From NCBI GenBank assembly GCA_902767235.1, contig CACXGR010000169.1, forward strand, positions 1 to 8,438: a stretch of 8,438 nucleotides of DNA, read 5' to 3'. Within the stretch, counting starts at the first letter, position 1. Every line of letters begins with the position of its first letter. Under the pieces are notes generated by a model, which saw only the letters and a list, made by a program, of their open reading frames with translations, did not search any database and was not told the DNA's origin. The translations under genes were made by a program, and so were the position numbers. Shown here piece by piece: positions 1-6,533 of the stretch. This stretch comes from an uncultured Lachnospiraceae bacterium. Lineage in GTDB: Bacteria; Bacillota; Clostridia; Lachnospirales; Lachnospiraceae.

Positions 1-102
1 CGCGTGCTTGATCTGGCGCACCAGCGCCTCCTCAAATATGTGGCGGTTCTTGCCCTTGATGCCGATCTCCGCGTACTTGATCAAAAAAGACTGATATTTC
101 AT
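1..102 (-). CDS. thiI: ThiI, tRNA 4-thiouridine sulfurtransferase (5' end only)
   Basis: This is the first 34 codons of a gene that runs off the left edge. The visible start, MKYQSFLIKYAEIGIKGKNR, matches the highly conserved N-terminal strand of ThiI, typically an LIKYGEIxLKGKNR-like segment in the NFLD/ferredoxin-like domain before THUMP. ThiI uses persulfide sulfur from a cysteine desulfurase to make 4-thiouridine at tRNA position 8, and in some bacteria also feeds thiazole synthesis for thiamine. The ATG at 100-102 is preceded by AGAGG about 11 bases upstream. The gene begins 20 bases after the desulfurase stop codon, which fits co-transcription and the known desulfurase-ThiI pairing in Firmicutes. 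The PP-loop domain, and whether a C-terminal rhodanese domain exists, cannot be judged from this window. Confidence 0.9.
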   Translation of the reverse strand, partial: MKYQSFLIKYAEIGIKGKNRHIFEEALVRQIKHA

Positions 103-122
103 AAATAATAAAACCTCTGTGC

Positions 123-1280
123 TTAGTGCCTGGTATATCTTCTCAAAAAGGGGATCAGTTCATGCAGGGCGTCCGAGGCCTGCCGGATGTCCTCCTCCGT
201 GTTCATCTCGGACAGGCTGAGCCGGATCGTGTTGTCCATGTAGGCTCTGGGAAGCCGGATCGCCTCCAGCGTCGCCGACAGGTGCGGCCGGTTGGTCGAA
301 CACGCGCTGCCCGAGGAGACGTAGACGCCCTTTTCCTCGAGCGCATGCAGCAGCACTTCCGCGCGCACGCCCGCCGTCGTCAGGCTGATGATATGGGGCG
401 CGCCCTCTCTTCCCCGGGGACCGTTGATCTGAATGTCCGGGATATCGGAGACCAGCGAGATAAACTGCTCCCTCAGTCCGTACAGTCTCTCCAGTCCGCT
501 GTCCAGATCCTGATAGAGCATCTTGGCGGCCAGTCCCATGCCGGCGATGCCGGCCACATTCTCCGTGCCGGAGCGCATACCGTTCTGCTGTCCGCCGCCG
601 AAGATCAGGTTTCTCACCCTCACTTTGTCGGCGATATAGAGGAAGCCGATGCCCTTGGGCGCGTGGATCTTGTGTCCGCTGACAGCCAGGAAGTCGACGC
701 CCCACTTCTTGGGGAAGATCCGGGCCTTGCCGAACCCCTGCACCGCGTCCACGTGAAAGAGCACGGAGGGATTCTTCGCCTTGATCAGGCGGCCGATCTC
801 CTCGATGGGCTGGACCGCGCCGATCTCGTTGTTGGTATGCATGACGGAGACAAGGATCGTGTCATCCCGGACCGCGTCCGCCACTTCCTGCGGGGAGACG
901 ACGCCCCGCTCGTTCACGGGGAGATAGGTCACCTCAAAGCCCTGCTCCTCCAGGAACTTCATGGCTTCGAGGACAGCGGGGTGCTCGATCTTCGTCGTGA
1001 TCAGGTGCCTGCCCGCCCGCTGATTGGCCAGCGCGCCGCCGATGATGGCGATGTTGTCGGACTCGGTTCCGCAGGAGGTGAAGAGGATATTCTTCTCTTT
1101 GACTTTCAGGATCTGCGCCAGCGTCCTGGCGGCCTCCGTAATGTACTTCTCGGCCTCCACGCCCTTGTGGTGCATGCTGGAGGGATTGCCGTACTCCTCC
1201 AGGTATATTTTGCTCATCAGGTCCACGACCTCCGGAAAGCACCGGGTCGTGGCTGAGTTGTCCAAATACGCTTCTCTCAT
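123..1280 (-). CDS. Cysteine desulfurase, NifS/IscS family (PLP-dependent)
   Basis: A 385-residue class V aminotransferase-fold enzyme that removes sulfur from L-cysteine, giving alanine and an enzyme-bound persulfide for transfer to acceptors. Visible landmarks with the chosen start are: N-terminal AYLDNSATT (4-12); IEHPAVLEA, with the PLP-stacking His100; HVDAVQ, with Asp178 and Gln181; SGHKIHAPKG, with the Schiff-base Lys204; RSGTEN (236-241); and SSGSACS, with the catalytic Cys327, very close to Cys328 of E. coli IscS. The frame is open further upstream to 1340. The ATG at 1278-1280 is preferred because GGAGAGG (1284-1290) lies 3 bases upstream and the family begins at this point. The neighbour thiI starts 20 bases downstream and no iscU or sufU is visible, so ThiI is the likely acceptor, as for Bacillus NifZ. 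A general Fe-S cluster role cannot be excluded. The family is certain; the exact subfamily name is not. Confidence 0.95.
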   Translation of the reverse strand: MREAYLDNSATTRCFPEVVDLMSKIYLEEYGNPSSMHHKGVEAEKYITEAARTLAQILKVKEKNILFTSCGTESDNIAIIGGALANQRAGRHLITTKIEHPAVLEAMKFLEEQGFEVTYLPVNERGVVSPQEVADAVRDDTILVSVMHTNNEIGAVQPIEEIGRLIKAKNPSVLFHVDAVQGFGKARIFPKKWGVDFLAVSGHKIHAPKGIGFLYIADKVRVRNLIFGGGQQNGMRSGTENVAGIAGMGLAAKMLYQDLDSGLERLYGLREQFISLVSDIPDIQINGPRGREGAPHIISLTTAGVRAEVLLHALEEKGVYVSSGSACSTNRPHLSATLEAIRLPRAYMDNTIRLSLSEMNTEEDIRQASDALHELIPFLRRYTRH

Positions 1281-1307
1281 TTTCCTCTCCAATCTGTCGT
1301 ACCCTGC

Positions 1308-1336
1308 ATCATAACACATCATTTCCCCGATTACAA
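1308..1336 (-). promoter_or_regulatory. Candidate sigma-A promoter (extended -10) for desulfurase-thiI
   Basis: On the minus strand, TTGTAA (1331-1336, 4 of 6 matches to TTGACA) is separated by 17 bases from TATGAT (1308-1313, 5 of 6 matches to TATAAT). The -10 is preceded by TGT, giving an extended TGn motif. Initiation would fall around 1300-1302, giving a short leader of about 20 bases that includes the Shine-Dalgarno of the desulfurase gene. The motif lies in the 72-base gap after rsmE, directly after a terminator-like hairpin, which suggests a new transcription unit. It is a pattern match only. Confidence 0.45.
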
Positions 1337-1358
1337 ACAAAGCCTGTCAAAATCAGGC
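1333..1358 (-). terminator. Weak intrinsic terminator-like hairpin at the end of rsmE
   Basis: On the minus strand a 5-bp stem, GCCTG (1354-1358) with CAGGC (1342-1346) and a 7-base loop, is followed by TTTGTTTGT (1333-1341). The upstream arm and loop overlap the rsmE stop codon (1353-1355). The stem is short and the T-tract is interrupted by two G residues, so termination would be partial at best. It marks the likely end of the heat-shock operon, but read-through into the desulfurase gene is plausible. Confidence 0.35.
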
Positions 1359-2105
1359 CAGGCCGGTCTCGAAGCGGTAGATCAGCCAGGAGAGCACCAC
1401 CATCGCGGCCGTCTCCGTCCGCAGGATCCGCCGGCCCAGGGAGATCGGGAGAATACCGGCCTCTCTCGCCATTTCCACTTCCCCGGGCTCAAATCCGCCC
1501 TCGGGTCCGATGAAGATCGAGAGGGAGCTCCCCTCCCGGATCCCTTCCATCAGTTCCCTGGTGCTGCCGTCCTCCTCCTGCAGCTCGTAGGGGAGAAGGC
1601 GAGTTTCCGTATTCTGCACCGCGAAGCGGACCGCCTCCTCCATGCTCATGGGCTCGCGGACAAGGGGCACCACCGCCCTGCGGCTCTGCTTGGCCGCCGC
1701 CTCCGCTATGGTCTGCCATCTCTGGGTCCTCTTGGCCTTCTTGGCGCCGTCGAGTTTGACGATGCTGCGCCGCATCTGCACCGGTATGATCTGCGCCGCG
1801 CCCAGCTCGACGGCTTTCTGCACGATCAGGTCCATCTTGTCCGCCTTGGGAAGGCCCTGGAAGAGATATACCTTGACCGGCAGTTCCACATCGGCTTCCT
1901 TGACAAAGCGGAGCCGGCAGATGACCTCGGAATCCGTAAAGGCCTCTATGCCATAGCGGTACTCCCGCTCGTCCTGCCCGGTCCTGACGCTGATCTCATC
2001 GCCCGGCTTCAGGCGCAGCACATTTTTGATATGATTGACATCCCCGCCCGACACATGCAGGAGGTCGCCCTGCATCTGCGAGGGGTCCACAAAAATATGA
2101 AGCAT
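1353..2105 (-). CDS. rsmE: 16S rRNA (uracil-1498-N3)-methyltransferase RsmE
   Basis: A 250-residue SPOUT-class methyltransferase that uses S-adenosylmethionine to methylate N3 of U1498 in 16S rRNA, in the decoding region of the 30S subunit. The N-terminal PUA-like part carries HIKNVLRLKPGD (25-36). The SPOUT core shows KADKMDLIVQKAVELG (87-102), EAAAKQSRRAVVP (135-147), the SAM-site loop IGPEGGFEPGEV (199-210) and the knot-forming LGRRILRTETAA (223-234). All expected family blocks are present at the usual length. The ATG at 2103-2105 is supported by GGGAG (2112-2116) six bases upstream. The gene begins 15 bases after the prmA stop, so the two are very likely co-transcribed and perhaps translationally coupled. 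prmA-rsmE after dnaJ is the same arrangement as in Bacillus subtilis (yqeT-yqeU). Confidence 0.97.
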   Translation of the reverse strand: MLHIFVDPSQMQGDLLHVSGGDVNHIKNVLRLKPGDEISVRTGQDEREYRYGIEAFTDSEVICRLRFVKEADVELPVKVYLFQGLPKADKMDLIVQKAVELGAAQIIPVQMRRSIVKLDGAKKAKRTQRWQTIAEAAAKQSRRAVVPLVREPMSMEEAVRFAVQNTETRLLPYELQEEDGSTRELMEGIREGSSLSIFIGPEGGFEPGEVEMAREAGILPISLGRRILRTETAAMVVLSWLIYRFETGLA

Positions 2106-2120
2106 ATCCTTCTCCCTGTC

Positions 2121-3119
2121 TTACTCTGCCGCGGGCTTTCTGCCGACGACGCAGCGCCACTCGCCCTGGGCCGTCACGCTGACCACTTCCAGTCCCGCTG
2201 CCCGCATCGCCTCCGCGACGCTGTCCTCGCGTCCCTCCAGGATGCCGGAGGTGATGTAATATGCGCCGGGCTTCATGGCCGGCACCACATGCGGGGTGAG
2301 CGGGATCAGCACATCCGCCAGGATGTTCGCCGCCACGATGTCATATTTTTCCTTTCCGACCTCCTGCTGCACTTTCTCGTCGTCGATCAGGTTGCCCAGG
2401 ATCACATGGAACTTAGCGGGGTCCACACCGTTGGTCCTGAGATTGTCCTCGATGGCGGGCGGCGCGCAGGGGTCCAGGTCAGTGCCCACGGCGCTCTTGA
2501 TCCCCATCATCAATGCCAAAATAGCGAGGATCCCGCTCCCGGTCCCGACGTCGAGCATCACGGTCTCCGGGGTGATGTACTTTCGGATCTGCCGGATGCA
2601 GAGCTGCGTCGTCTCGTGCATGCCGGTGCCGAAGGCCGTGCCGGGGTCGATGTGGAAGATCAGCGCAGGCTCTTTGTCCGTGATCTCCGGCTCCTCCCAG
2701 GAGGGAATCGCCAGGATATCGTCGATCCAGAACTGGTGGAAGTACTGCTTCCAGTTGTTGATCCAGTCCAGGTCCTCGGTCTGGTCGATGGTGACGGTGC
2801 CCTCTCCGATGTCGGAGTATGTCCGGAGCATGGCCAGCTCCTCCAGGATCTCCTTCTTTACCTCTTCGGGCGTTTTGGGCTCGTCATTGACGAGGACATT
2901 TCCGTCCTCCGTCTCCTCAAGGAAGAAGCTCAGCACAGCTGTGCCGTCGTCCTCTCCCGCCTCCGGCAGAATGTCCACGAACATCTGCTCCTTCTCCGCC
3001 GCCGTCAGCGGCACGTGGTCCTCGATCTGAGCACCGTACAGGCCGATGTCCTGCATGGAGCTGATCACGATATCTTCCGCCTCGGACCTGGTGCGGACTC
3101 TGAATGCGATCCATTTCAT
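2121..3119 (-). CDS. prmA: Ribosomal protein L11 methyltransferase PrmA
   Basis: A 332-residue class I SAM-dependent methyltransferase that methylates ribosomal protein L11. The N-terminal 110 or so residues form the substrate-recognition part. Family signatures then follow: DWINNWKQYF (118-127), DPGTAFGTGMHETT (158-171), the SAM-binding motif I LDVGTGSGILAI (189-200), the acidic motif II TDLDP (213-217) and motif IV AANILADVLIPL (263-274). The frame is open upstream to 3287, but that extension is basic, low in complexity, overlaps dnaJ and has no homology sense. The ATG at 3117-3119 has GGAGG (3130-3134) ten bases upstream and begins with the conserved MKWIAFRV-type start. The gene lies 73 bases after dnaJ, with a strong hairpin between them. 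Loss of PrmA is usually tolerated, so its place in a heat-shock operon is probably for ribosome tuning (inference). Confidence 0.96.
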   Translation of the reverse strand: MKWIAFRVRTRSEAEDIVISSMQDIGLYGAQIEDHVPLTAAEKEQMFVDILPEAGEDDGTAVLSFFLEETEDGNVLVNDEPKTPEEVKKEILEELAMLRTYSDIGEGTVTIDQTEDLDWINNWKQYFHQFWIDDILAIPSWEEPEITDKEPALIFHIDPGTAFGTGMHETTQLCIRQIRKYITPETVMLDVGTGSGILAILALMMGIKSAVGTDLDPCAPPAIEDNLRTNGVDPAKFHVILGNLIDDEKVQQEVGKEKYDIVAANILADVLIPLTPHVVPAMKPGAYYITSGILEGREDSVAEAMRAAGLEVVSVTAQGEWRCVVGRKPAAE

Positions 3120-3153
3120 ATGCTGTCTTCCTCCGATCTTAAATCGCACAAAG

Positions 3154-3182
3154 AGCCGGCAGTGCACGCTGCACTGCCGGCT
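3154..3182 (-). terminator. Perfect 13-bp hairpin between dnaJ and prmA (attenuator or processing site)
   Basis: A perfect inverted repeat, AGCCGGCAGTGCA (3154-3166) and TGCACTGCCGGCT (3170-3182), with a 3-base loop. It begins 10 bases after the dnaJ stop. The bases following on the transcribed strand are CTTTGTGCGATTT, which is not a proper T-tract, so a full intrinsic terminator is unlikely. It could cause partial termination, protect the 3' end of an hrcA-dnaJ transcript, or be a cleavage site that separates chaperone from methyltransferase mRNA. The structure is certain; the function is not. Confidence 0.55.
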
Positions 3183-3192
3183 GGCTGTATGC

Positions 3193-4374
3193 TCAGTTCT
3201 TCCAGAACTTTTTCTTTTTGGGCTGCTGCTCTTTTTTGGTCTTGCCGTCTTTCTTGTTCTCCCCGGTCGCCCGATCGGCCTCTCCAAGCGAGTCTCCGGT
3301 GAGGGCGTCGAACTGCCTGAGCAGTTCCTTGGCCTCTTTGCTCAGCTTGGAAGGTGTCTCCACCACCAGCGTCACATAGTGATCGCCGCGGATCGCCTGG
3401 TTTCGGATCGTAGGAACGCCCTTCCCCTTGAGCCTGATTCTCGTGTCGGTCTGCGTACCCGCCTTCACGTCATAGATCACCTTGCCGTCGACTGTATTGA
3501 TGACAATACTGCCGCCCAGCGCCGCGATCGCGTAGGAGATGGGGACCGTTGAGAAAATATTGTAGTCCTGACGAATGAACTCGGGGTGCTGCTCGACGAT
3601 CACTTCCACGAGAAGGTCGCCTCTGGGGCCGCCGTTCACGCCGGGCTCGCCCTTGTCCCGGATCCGGACGCTCTGTCCGTTGTCGATACCTGCCGGGATC
3701 GAGACCTTGATCGTCTTGCGGCTGGTGATATATCCGCTCCCGCCGCACTGCGTGCACTTGTCCTTGATGATCTTGCCGCTTCCGCCGCAGTCCGGGCAGG
3801 TCTGCACGTTGCGGACCGTTCCGAAGAAGGACTGCTGGGTGAAGACCACCTGGCCCTTTCCTCCGCACTTGGGACACATCTGAGGCGTCGTGCCCGGTTT
3901 GGCACCGGTCCCTGAGCATGTCGGGCAGGGGTCCTTGAGATTGAGGGTGATCTCCTTCTCCACGCCTGTGATCGCCTCCAGGAAAGTGATCCGGACGCTG
4001 GTGCGCACATTGGCGCCCTTCATCGGGCCGTTTGCCGGTCCCCTTCTGCCGCCTCCGAAGAAATCGCCGAAGAGGTCCCCGAAAATATCGCCGAAATCAG
4101 CCGTATTGAAATCAAAGCCGCCCGCGCCGAAACCGCCGGTCCCGTCAAAAGCCGCATGGCCGAACTGGTCATACTGTCTGCGCTTATCCGCGTCACTTAA
4201 GACGGCATATGCCTCCGAGGCCTCCTTGAACTTGGCTTCCGCATTCTTGTCCCCCGGGTTCATATCGGGGTGATACTTCTTGGCCAGTTTCCTGTATGCC
4301 TTCTTGAGATCCTCGTCGGATGCATCCTTGGCGACGCCTAATACTTCATAATAGTCCCGTTTCTGTTCTGCCAT
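3193..4374 (-). CDS. dnaJ: Chaperone DnaJ (Hsp40, type I)
   Basis: A 393-residue co-chaperone that delivers unfolded clients to DnaK and stimulates its ATPase. The J-domain (about 6-72) has the essential HPD at 35-37. A Gly/Phe-rich segment (about 78-110) follows. All four zinc-binding CxxCxGxG repeats are intact (150-157, 167-174, 193-200, 207-214), giving two zinc sites. The C-terminal client-binding beta domains extend to about 340. The end is a lysine-rich polar tail (374-393) finishing in FWKN. The frame is open upstream to 4428, but the ATG at 4372-4374 gives the canonical MAEQKRDYYEVLGV start. Its ribosome binding site is weak (GAAGAG at 4376-4381) compared with those of dnaK and prmA, which may lower DnaJ output relative to DnaK. 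The gene lies 167 bases after dnaK with extensive hairpins between. Confidence 0.98.
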   Translation of the reverse strand: MAEQKRDYYEVLGVAKDASDEDLKKAYRKLAKKYHPDMNPGDKNAEAKFKEASEAYAVLSDADKRRQYDQFGHAAFDGTGGFGAGGFDFNTADFGDIFGDLFGDFFGGGRRGPANGPMKGANVRTSVRITFLEAITGVEKEITLNLKDPCPTCSGTGAKPGTTPQMCPKCGGKGQVVFTQQSFFGTVRNVQTCPDCGGSGKIIKDKCTQCGGSGYITSRKTIKVSIPAGIDNGQSVRIRDKGEPGVNGGPRGDLLVEVIVEQHPEFIRQDYNIFSTVPISYAIAALGGSIVINTVDGKVIYDVKAGTQTDTRIRLKGKGVPTIRNQAIRGDHYVTLVVETPSKLSKEAKELLRQFDALTGDSLGEADRATGENKKDGKTKKEQQPKKKKFWKN

Positions 4375-4407
4375 ACTCTTCTTTCGTTCTCTCGCGTGTT
4401 TTTCTCT

Positions 4408-4463
4408 GTTTACAAGGGATTTGCCCAAACCGCGCGGTCGCGCGGCCTGGGCACCCCTTAAAC
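4408..4463 (-). other. Long GC-rich imperfect hairpin between dnaK and dnaJ
   Basis: A 56-base stem-loop of about 21 pairs in four blocks. From the outside they are 4408-4411 with 4460-4463, 4414-4418 with 4455-4459, 4422-4427 (TGCCCA) with 4448-4453 (TGGGCA), and 4430-4435 (CCGCGC) with 4440-4445 (GCGCGG), around the loop GGTC. Small bulges separate the blocks. No T-tract follows on the minus strand; the next bases are AGAGAAAAACACGC. A classical terminator is therefore unlikely, and a partial terminator, RNase processing site or 3'-end stabiliser for dnaK mRNA fits better. The pairing is read directly; the role is inferred. Confidence 0.55.
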
Positions 4464-4486
4464 TATATCATTTTCTATTATATTTC

Positions 4487-4540
4487 AAGACCTAAACGGT
4501 CTTCTGAATTCTAAAAAGTGCGTTAGTATTCTTTAGAATT
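4487..4540 (-). repeat. Two further inverted repeats just after dnaK
   Basis: Immediately downstream of the dnaK stop lies AATTCTAAA (4507-4515) paired with TTTAGAATT (4532-4540) across a 16-base loop. Next comes AAGACC (4487-4492) paired with GGTCTT (4498-4503) across a 5-base loop. On the transcribed strand the second hairpin is followed by GAAATATAATAG, which contains a perfect TATAAT but no convincing -35 at the right distance. Together with the GC-rich hairpin they fill the 167-base gap between dnaK and dnaJ. Confidence 0.45.
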
Positions 4541-4541
4541 T

Positions 4542-6407
4542 TTAGACCTCACGATAGTCGCCGTCAACAACATCATCATTGTTTCCGGCACCGGATCCGC
4601 CTGCCTGGCTGTTCATGTCGGGGCCTGCGCCCTGAGCGCCCTGCATATTCTGATACATCTGCGTGAAGAGCTGCTGAGAATCGTTCATCAGCTTCTCCTT
4701 GCCGGACTTGAGGGCGTCGATATCAGCGTCGCTGATGTCGGTCTGGTCCTTGGTTCTCTCAAGGACAGCCTTGAGGTCTGCGATCTCGGACTCAACGTTG
4801 GCCTTTGCGCTCGCGTCGATCTTGTCGCCGACTTCCTTCAGGGCCTTCTCAGTCTGGAATACGATGGAGTCCGCCTCATTTCTGGCGTCGACGCCTTCTT
4901 TGCGCCTTCTGTCCTCTGCCTCGTACTGAGCTGCTTCCTTAACTGCCTTCTCGATATCCTCATCGGACATGTTGGAGCCGGCCGTGATGGTGATGTGCTG
5001 CTCTTTGCCTGTGCCCAGATCCTTCGCGGATACATTTACGATACCGTTGGCATCGATATCAAAGGTGACCTCGATCTGCGGTACGCCGCGCATTGCGGGC
5101 GGGATTCCGTCCAGTCTGAACTGGCCGAGGGACTTGTTGTCTCTGGCGAACTTTCTCTCGCCCTGAAGAACGTTGATGTCAACTGCCGTCTGGTTGTCAG
5201 CAGCGGTGGAGAACACCTGGCTCTTCTTGGTGGGGATGGTCGTATTTCTCTCGATCAGAGGGGTAGCGATGCCGCCCATGGTCTCGATGGAAAGGGTCAG
5301 GGGCGTAACATCCAGAAGAAGGATGTCGCCTGCGCCTGCATCGCCTGCCAGCTTGCCGCCCTGGATGGCTGCGCCGATGGCAACACACTCATCGGGGTTC
5401 AGGGTCTTGGAAGGCTCGTGGCCGGTCAGCTGCTGAACCTTGTCCTGTACGCAGGGGATTCTGGTGGAACCGCCTACCAGCAATACTTTGCCAAGGTCGG
5501 AGTTGTTCAGGCCTGCGTCTCTCATCGCGTTCTGGACCGGGATAGCGGTCTTCTCTACCAGGTCACTGATCAGCTCTTCGAATTTTGCTCTGCTCAGGTT
5601 CATGTCGAAGTGCTTGGGGCCCTCTGCGGTAGCGGTGATGAAAGGAAGGTTGATGTTGGTCGTTGTCGCGCTGGACAGCTCCTTCTTGGCCTTCTCTGCC
5701 GCCTCTTTCAGTCTCTGCAGCGCCATCTTGTCGCCGGAGAGGTCAACGCCCTCTTTGGCCTTGAACTCACGGACCATCCAGTCAATGATCCTCTGGTCGA
5801 AGTCGTCGCCGCCCAGGTGGGTGTCGCCGTTGGTGGACAGAACCTCGATGACGCCGTCGCCGATCTCAATGATGGAGACATCGAAAGTACCGCCGCCCAG
5901 GTCGTAGACCATGATCTTCTGCTCTTTCTCATTGTCAAGGCCATAAGCCAGCGCTGCTGCTGTGGGCTCATTGATGATTCTCTTCACATCCAGGCCCGCG
6001 ATCTTGCCTGCGTCCTTTGTAGCCTGTCTCTGTGCGTCGTTGAAGTATGCGGGCACAGTGATGACTGCTTCCGTAACCTTCTCGCCCAGATAGCTCTCTG
6101 CGTCCGCTTTCAGCTTCTGCAGGATCATCGCGGAGATCTGCTGGGGTGAATACTTCTTTCCGTCGATGGTGCGGCCGCGGTCCGTGCCCATATCTCTCTT
6201 GATGGAAGCGATCGTGTTGTCCGCGTTGGTAACTGCCTGACGCTTTGCGGGCTCACCTACCAGTCTCTCGCCGTTCTTTGTAAATGCTACGACGGAGGGT
6301 GTGGTCCTGGCGCCTTCCTGGTTTGCGATAACTGTGGGCTTTCCGCCTTCCATAACTGCTACGCAGCTATTGGTTGTTCCAAGGTCAATTCCGATAATCT
6401 TGCTCAT
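4542..6407 (-). CDS. dnaK: Chaperone DnaK (Hsp70)
   Basis: A 621-residue cytosolic ATP-dependent chaperone. The nucleotide-binding domain shows the phosphate-1 loop GIDLGTTNS (6-14), NEPTAAALAYG (146-156), phosphate-2 VYDLGGGTFDVSI (167-179), Thr196 in GDTHLGG (equivalent to E. coli Thr199) and the adenosine motif LLVGGSTRIP (309-318). The interdomain linker DILLLDVTPL (361-370) leads to the beta-sandwich substrate domain and a helical lid. A Gly/Ala/Asn-rich tail (about 590-611) ends in DYREV. Compared with E. coli DnaK, about 24 residues are missing around residues 70-85, the classic Gram-positive signature, and the total is shorter than 638. The ATG at 6405-6407 has a very strong GAGGAGG (6413-6419) five bases upstream, fitting high expression. 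The gene sits between grpE and dnaJ, its partners in the folding cycle. Confidence 0.99.
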   Translation of the reverse strand: MSKIIGIDLGTTNSCVAVMEGGKPTVIANQEGARTTPSVVAFTKNGERLVGEPAKRQAVTNADNTIASIKRDMGTDRGRTIDGKKYSPQQISAMILQKLKADAESYLGEKVTEAVITVPAYFNDAQRQATKDAGKIAGLDVKRIINEPTAAALAYGLDNEKEQKIMVYDLGGGTFDVSIIEIGDGVIEVLSTNGDTHLGGDDFDQRIIDWMVREFKAKEGVDLSGDKMALQRLKEAAEKAKKELSSATTTNINLPFITATAEGPKHFDMNLSRAKFEELISDLVEKTAIPVQNAMRDAGLNNSDLGKVLLVGGSTRIPCVQDKVQQLTGHEPSKTLNPDECVAIGAAIQGGKLAGDAGAGDILLLDVTPLTLSIETMGGIATPLIERNTTIPTKKSQVFSTAADNQTAVDINVLQGERKFARDNKSLGQFRLDGIPPAMRGVPQIEVTFDIDANGIVNVSAKDLGTGKEQHITITAGSNMSDEDIEKAVKEAAQYEAEDRRRKEGVDARNEADSIVFQTEKALKEVGDKIDASAKANVESEIADLKAVLERTKDQTDISDADIDALKSGKEKLMNDSQQLFTQMYQNMQGAQGAGPDMNSQAGGSGAGNNDDVVDGDYREV

Positions 6408-6533
6408 AATTTCCTCCTCATTGCGCTTTGCGCGCTCTTTATTTCAGGATTTGTGGTTTGTTTGTATTTTTGTCAAAATATATGTACTCGGTTGGGAACA
6501 GGCATCCCGTTCCGCCCCGCAATGTTCACTGCT
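6408..6533 (-). other. grpE-dnaK intergenic leader with two small hairpins
   Basis: This 126-base gap is AT-rich in the middle. It holds GGAAC (6495-6499) paired with GTTCC (6509-6513), soon after the grpE stop. It also holds GCGC (6423-6426) paired with GCGC (6430-6433) around a 3-base loop, ending 3 bases upstream of the dnaK Shine-Dalgarno. TTGACA occurs on the minus strand (6471-6476), but no acceptable -10 follows at 16-18 bases. The hairpins could limit access to the dnaK ribosome binding site or mark a processing site. No gene is present. Confidence 0.4.

Noticed and set aside
126..1256. Plus-strand open frame opposite the cysteine desulfurase (376 codons).
   Set aside because: The minus-strand protein has all catalytic motifs; the opposite frame has none and is a compositional shadow.
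2031..3302. Long plus-strand open frame opposite prmA (423 codons).
   Set aside because: It overlaps prmA, dnaJ and rsmE ends, is His/Asp/Arg-rich as expected for the complement of GC-rich codons, and matches no family I know.
4995..6149. Long open frame on the plus strand opposite dnaK (384 codons).
   Set aside because: It is antisense to a certain dnaK gene, has no recognisable domain or ribosome binding site, and long open frames opposite Hsp70 genes are a known result of their codon bias.
6444..6476. TTGACA upstream of dnaK as a possible internal promoter.
   Set aside because: No acceptable -10 lies 16-18 bases downstream; the region there reads CAAATC or similar.
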